From assembly GCA_002348315.1 (NCBI GenBank), contig DEAW01000086.1, forward strand, positions 7,967-23,376: a DNA stretch of 15,410 nucleotides, written 5' to 3'. The notes beneath the pieces are model-generated. The model searched no databases, was not told the origin of the DNA, and was given only the letters and a program-made list of their open reading frames with translations. Shown here in pieces: positions 14,901 to 15,410 of this stretch. This stretch comes from Planctomycetaceae bacterium UBA2972 (GTDB lineage Bacteria > Planctomycetota > Planctomycetia > Pirellulales > Pirellulaceae). Within the stretch, counting starts at the first letter, position 1; every line of letters begins with the position of its first letter. Both the position numbers and the translations under genes were made by a program.

Positions 14901-15038
14901 ATCCTGACCGTGGCAATCTCCACAGTGCTGTATTAACAATGGCTTGATTTGAGTGGTGTAATCGACCTCATCGGCCTCCAGATGAGGCTGGAGTACTATC
15001 GTTACCAATGCCATTACTAGCAATGATCGTCGCAACAT
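11979..15038 (-). CDS. Large secreted PSCyt1-DUF1549-PSD1 (DUF1553) diheme protein
   Basis: This 1019-residue exported protein has the standard planctomycete cytochrome architecture. A Sec signal peptide (about 1-22) is followed by PSCyt1 with heme motif CGDCH (39-43) and probable distal Met93 in PQMP (91-94). DUF1549/PSCyt2 spans about 155-362, with YGERWGRHWLDLARYADS (225-242) and a second heme-type motif CAQCH (336-340). The middle (about 425-600) is a beta-rich segment containing LEANTHESLPESGPGRA. A charged helical stretch at about 612-662 is probably coiled coil. PSD1/DUF1553 covers about 712-1000, with NPLTARVTVNRIWQRLFG and RRSRSNTPLQAL. It lacks the extra sandwich of the 1271-residue paralogue, and the linker between DUF1549 and DUF1553 is some 250 residues shorter. 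A GGGGA site (minus strand, 15051-15055) lies 12 bases before the ATG. It heads a two-gene operon with the DUF1501 gene. Confidence 0.92.
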   Translation of the reverse strand: MLRRSLLVMALVTIVLQPHLEADEVDYTTQIKPLLIQHCGDCHGQDLQEGGFRVDTGGLVIRGGDRGLAVTGQKPEASLLIKVLKGEGEIPQMPLDLDPLTPEQIQLISNWVAQGAKLSDAEASTDLARRKSDHWAFQPITRPIVPTFENNQWINNGIDAFVLKRLVQEGLTPAYRADKTTLIRRVYLDMLGIPPTPEQITAFQNNDAPNAYEQLVEEVLSSPRYGERWGRHWLDLARYADSNGFTIDGPREIWKYRDWVISALNSDMPFDQFTHEQMAGDLIGNATNDQLIATGFHRNTLINQEGGTSDEQFRVEAVVDRVNTTGAVYLGLTVGCAQCHQHKYDPISQRDFYQLYAIFNNTTDNNDASGSGPKISVPSVRQLEQREQLTAELKAAELPLAEHDAAFMAGFDDWKAKLLSTAEVKWQRLAPAEWTTDKGAVLNKIEDDQLLVDFSVPANDTYIVHYDLDIDQLTAIRLEANTHESLPESGPGRAANGNFVLSEFNAFLTPATDEKTEISLDRAIADHSQSGYPVYHSIDSKDNTGWAINVKTGSLNVDRQAIFLPGKPVRIDGKTRLTVTMFHNNTAPNYLVGCFSLSVTNEDPALLDTPASIIALLKKDERTKEEDAQIVEAYKQTDLTRKELVARVDSLKSQLSALEKSIPTTMILRELETPRTTHIQIRGDFLRKGAEVRADVPEVLPPISTQSDYVTRLDFSRWLMSEENPLTARVTVNRIWQRLFGMGIVRTENDFGLQGELPEHPELLDWLASEFRDSGWSTKGFHRLVLTSATYQQSSSMTAGLLDRDPDNRLLARQSRIRLEAEAIRDCSIQAAGILSTKLGGKGVYPPQPEGIYILTQQKKAWPESKGDDRFRRAMYTYFWRSSPYPLMPTFDAPEANTTCTRRSRSNTPLQALTLANDRAFFEFAQMLAEQVLKLEGVSESDRIDATFQRVLIRQPSDFEQARLQEFLEQQKRWYAENPEDAKAAAPGFIPDNQDVAEAAAWTALSRVLLNLDEFITRE

Positions 15039-15194
15039 AGTTAGTCATTCTCCCCTGAGTTAGTTCCCGTTCAGTATAGCTGAAATGAGCGGTCGCTTCT
15101 TCTCTAATACTCAACTGGTATTACGGCAAAGATCGTGAATTTCTTACAATTCCGGCAATTAAAACGATCCCCATTCCCTTGCCGATTCCGAGTC
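15039..15194. promoter_or_regulatory. Divergent promoter region between the second cytochrome pair and a lipoprotein gene
   Basis: This is the longest non-coding stretch (156 bases) and separates divergent genes. On the minus strand TATACT (15073-15078) is a good -10 candidate for the cytochrome operon but has no recognisable -35. It lies inside a small inverted repeat, TTCAG-TATAG-CTGAA (15070-15084), which could be an operator. On the + strand TACAAT (15145-15150) could be a -10 for the lipoprotein gene, with only a poor -35 (TTACGG at 15121-15126). Nothing else stands out. Confidence 0.3.
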
Positions 15195-15410
15195 ATGAGT
15201 ATCAAACAGACCGTTTTTTTATTACTATTAGCTGCGGCAATTACAGGTTGCTCGGTAGACCGAGCGATGAAGGCTCCGGACCGGAAAAACCTTAACGTGT
15301 TTCAGTCCGGTACTTCTCGGCTTCAGTTGATTTCTGAAGTAGGAACACCTGTCATGACAGAATATCGGAATGGACAACGAGTCGATGTATTTGTCTTTAA
15401 GCAGGGAATG
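15195..15410 (+). CDS. Small lipoprotein, N-terminal part (3' end cut off by the window)
   Basis: The ATG at 15195 opens a frame that stays open for 72 codons to the window edge. Residues 1-19 form a lipoprotein signal: a charged start (MSIKQ), a leucine/alanine-rich core and the lipobox ITGC, with Cys19 as the lipidated residue. The mature part has a basic linker (KAPDRKNL), then FQSGTSRLQLISEVGTPV and a VDVFVFKQG strand. The pattern of Gly-Thr, helix, Gly-x-Pro, then a beta strand resembles SmpA/OmlA (BamE)-like domains, which planctomycetes have in many small lipoproteins. The function is unknown and BamE activity should not be assumed. The ribosome site is weak. It was too short and incomplete to stand out by length, but signal, lipobox and codon pattern make it a convincing gene. 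Confidence 0.75.
   Translation, partial: MSIKQTVFLLLLAAAITGCSVDRAMKAPDRKNLNVFQSGTSRLQLISEVGTPVMTEYRNGQRVDVFVFKQGM

Noticed and set aside
1..15410. Mobile element, CRISPR array, tRNA or rRNA
   Set aside because: No transposase or integrase motif, no spaced direct repeats, and no cloverleaf or rRNA-like segments were seen on either strand.

Overview
The window looks like a stretch of planctomycete chromosome, probably from a marine or aquatic member of the class Planctomycetia. The strongest evidence is two tandem pairs of genes that are typical of that phylum. Each pair has a very large secreted protein with a planctomycete-type cytochrome c motif (PSCyt1, PSCyt2/DUF1549, PSD1/DUF1553 architecture) followed by a Tat-exported DUF1501 protein. 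By eye the base composition is near 50% GC. There are no RNA genes, insertion sequences or CRISPR arrays. Coding density is high: the longest non-coding stretch is about 156 bases.

Region 1 (1-4346, + strand) is a compact operon of five genes that enters from the left edge. It holds the 3' end of a small PH-like-domain protein, a short mannonate dehydratase (UxuA)-like TIM barrel, an RraA-family aldolase-like protein, an M81/MlrC-family metallohydrolase, and an M14/AstE-aspartoacylase-family zinc deacylase. None of the four enzymes has a visible signal peptide, so the set looks like a cytoplasmic catabolic route. My reading is an inference: the two metallohydrolases would unmask a conjugated hydroxy acid, the UxuA-like enzyme would dehydrate it to a 2-oxo-3-deoxy (4-hydroxy-2-oxo) acid, and the RraA-like enzyme would cleave that to pyruvate plus an aldehyde or oxo acid. 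I do not know a named pathway with this gene set, and it is the best candidate here for an undescribed system.

Region 2 (4361-9633, - strand) is the first cytochrome/DUF1501 pair: a 1271-residue diheme PSCyt/PSD1 protein with two extra beta-sandwich-like segments, then a DUF1501 protein. It converges on operon 1 across a 14-base gap that can form either of two alternative hairpins. Region 3 (9734-10513, + strand) is a lone secreted SGNH/SASA-type carbohydrate esterase (sialate O-acetylesterase family), divergent from the 1271-residue gene. Region 4 (10527-15038, - strand) is the second pair, a 1019-residue PSCyt/PSD1 protein and a DUF1501 protein only 3 bases apart. Region 5 (15195-15410, + strand) is the 5' end of a small lipoprotein gene, divergent from pair 2.

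The cytochrome/DUF1501 proteins are exported (Sec for the cytochromes, Tat for the DUF1501 proteins) and probably work together outside the cytoplasmic membrane. The secreted esterase between the two pairs, and the sandwich domains in the larger cytochrome, suggest a role in handling complex carbohydrate. That role is not established for these families.
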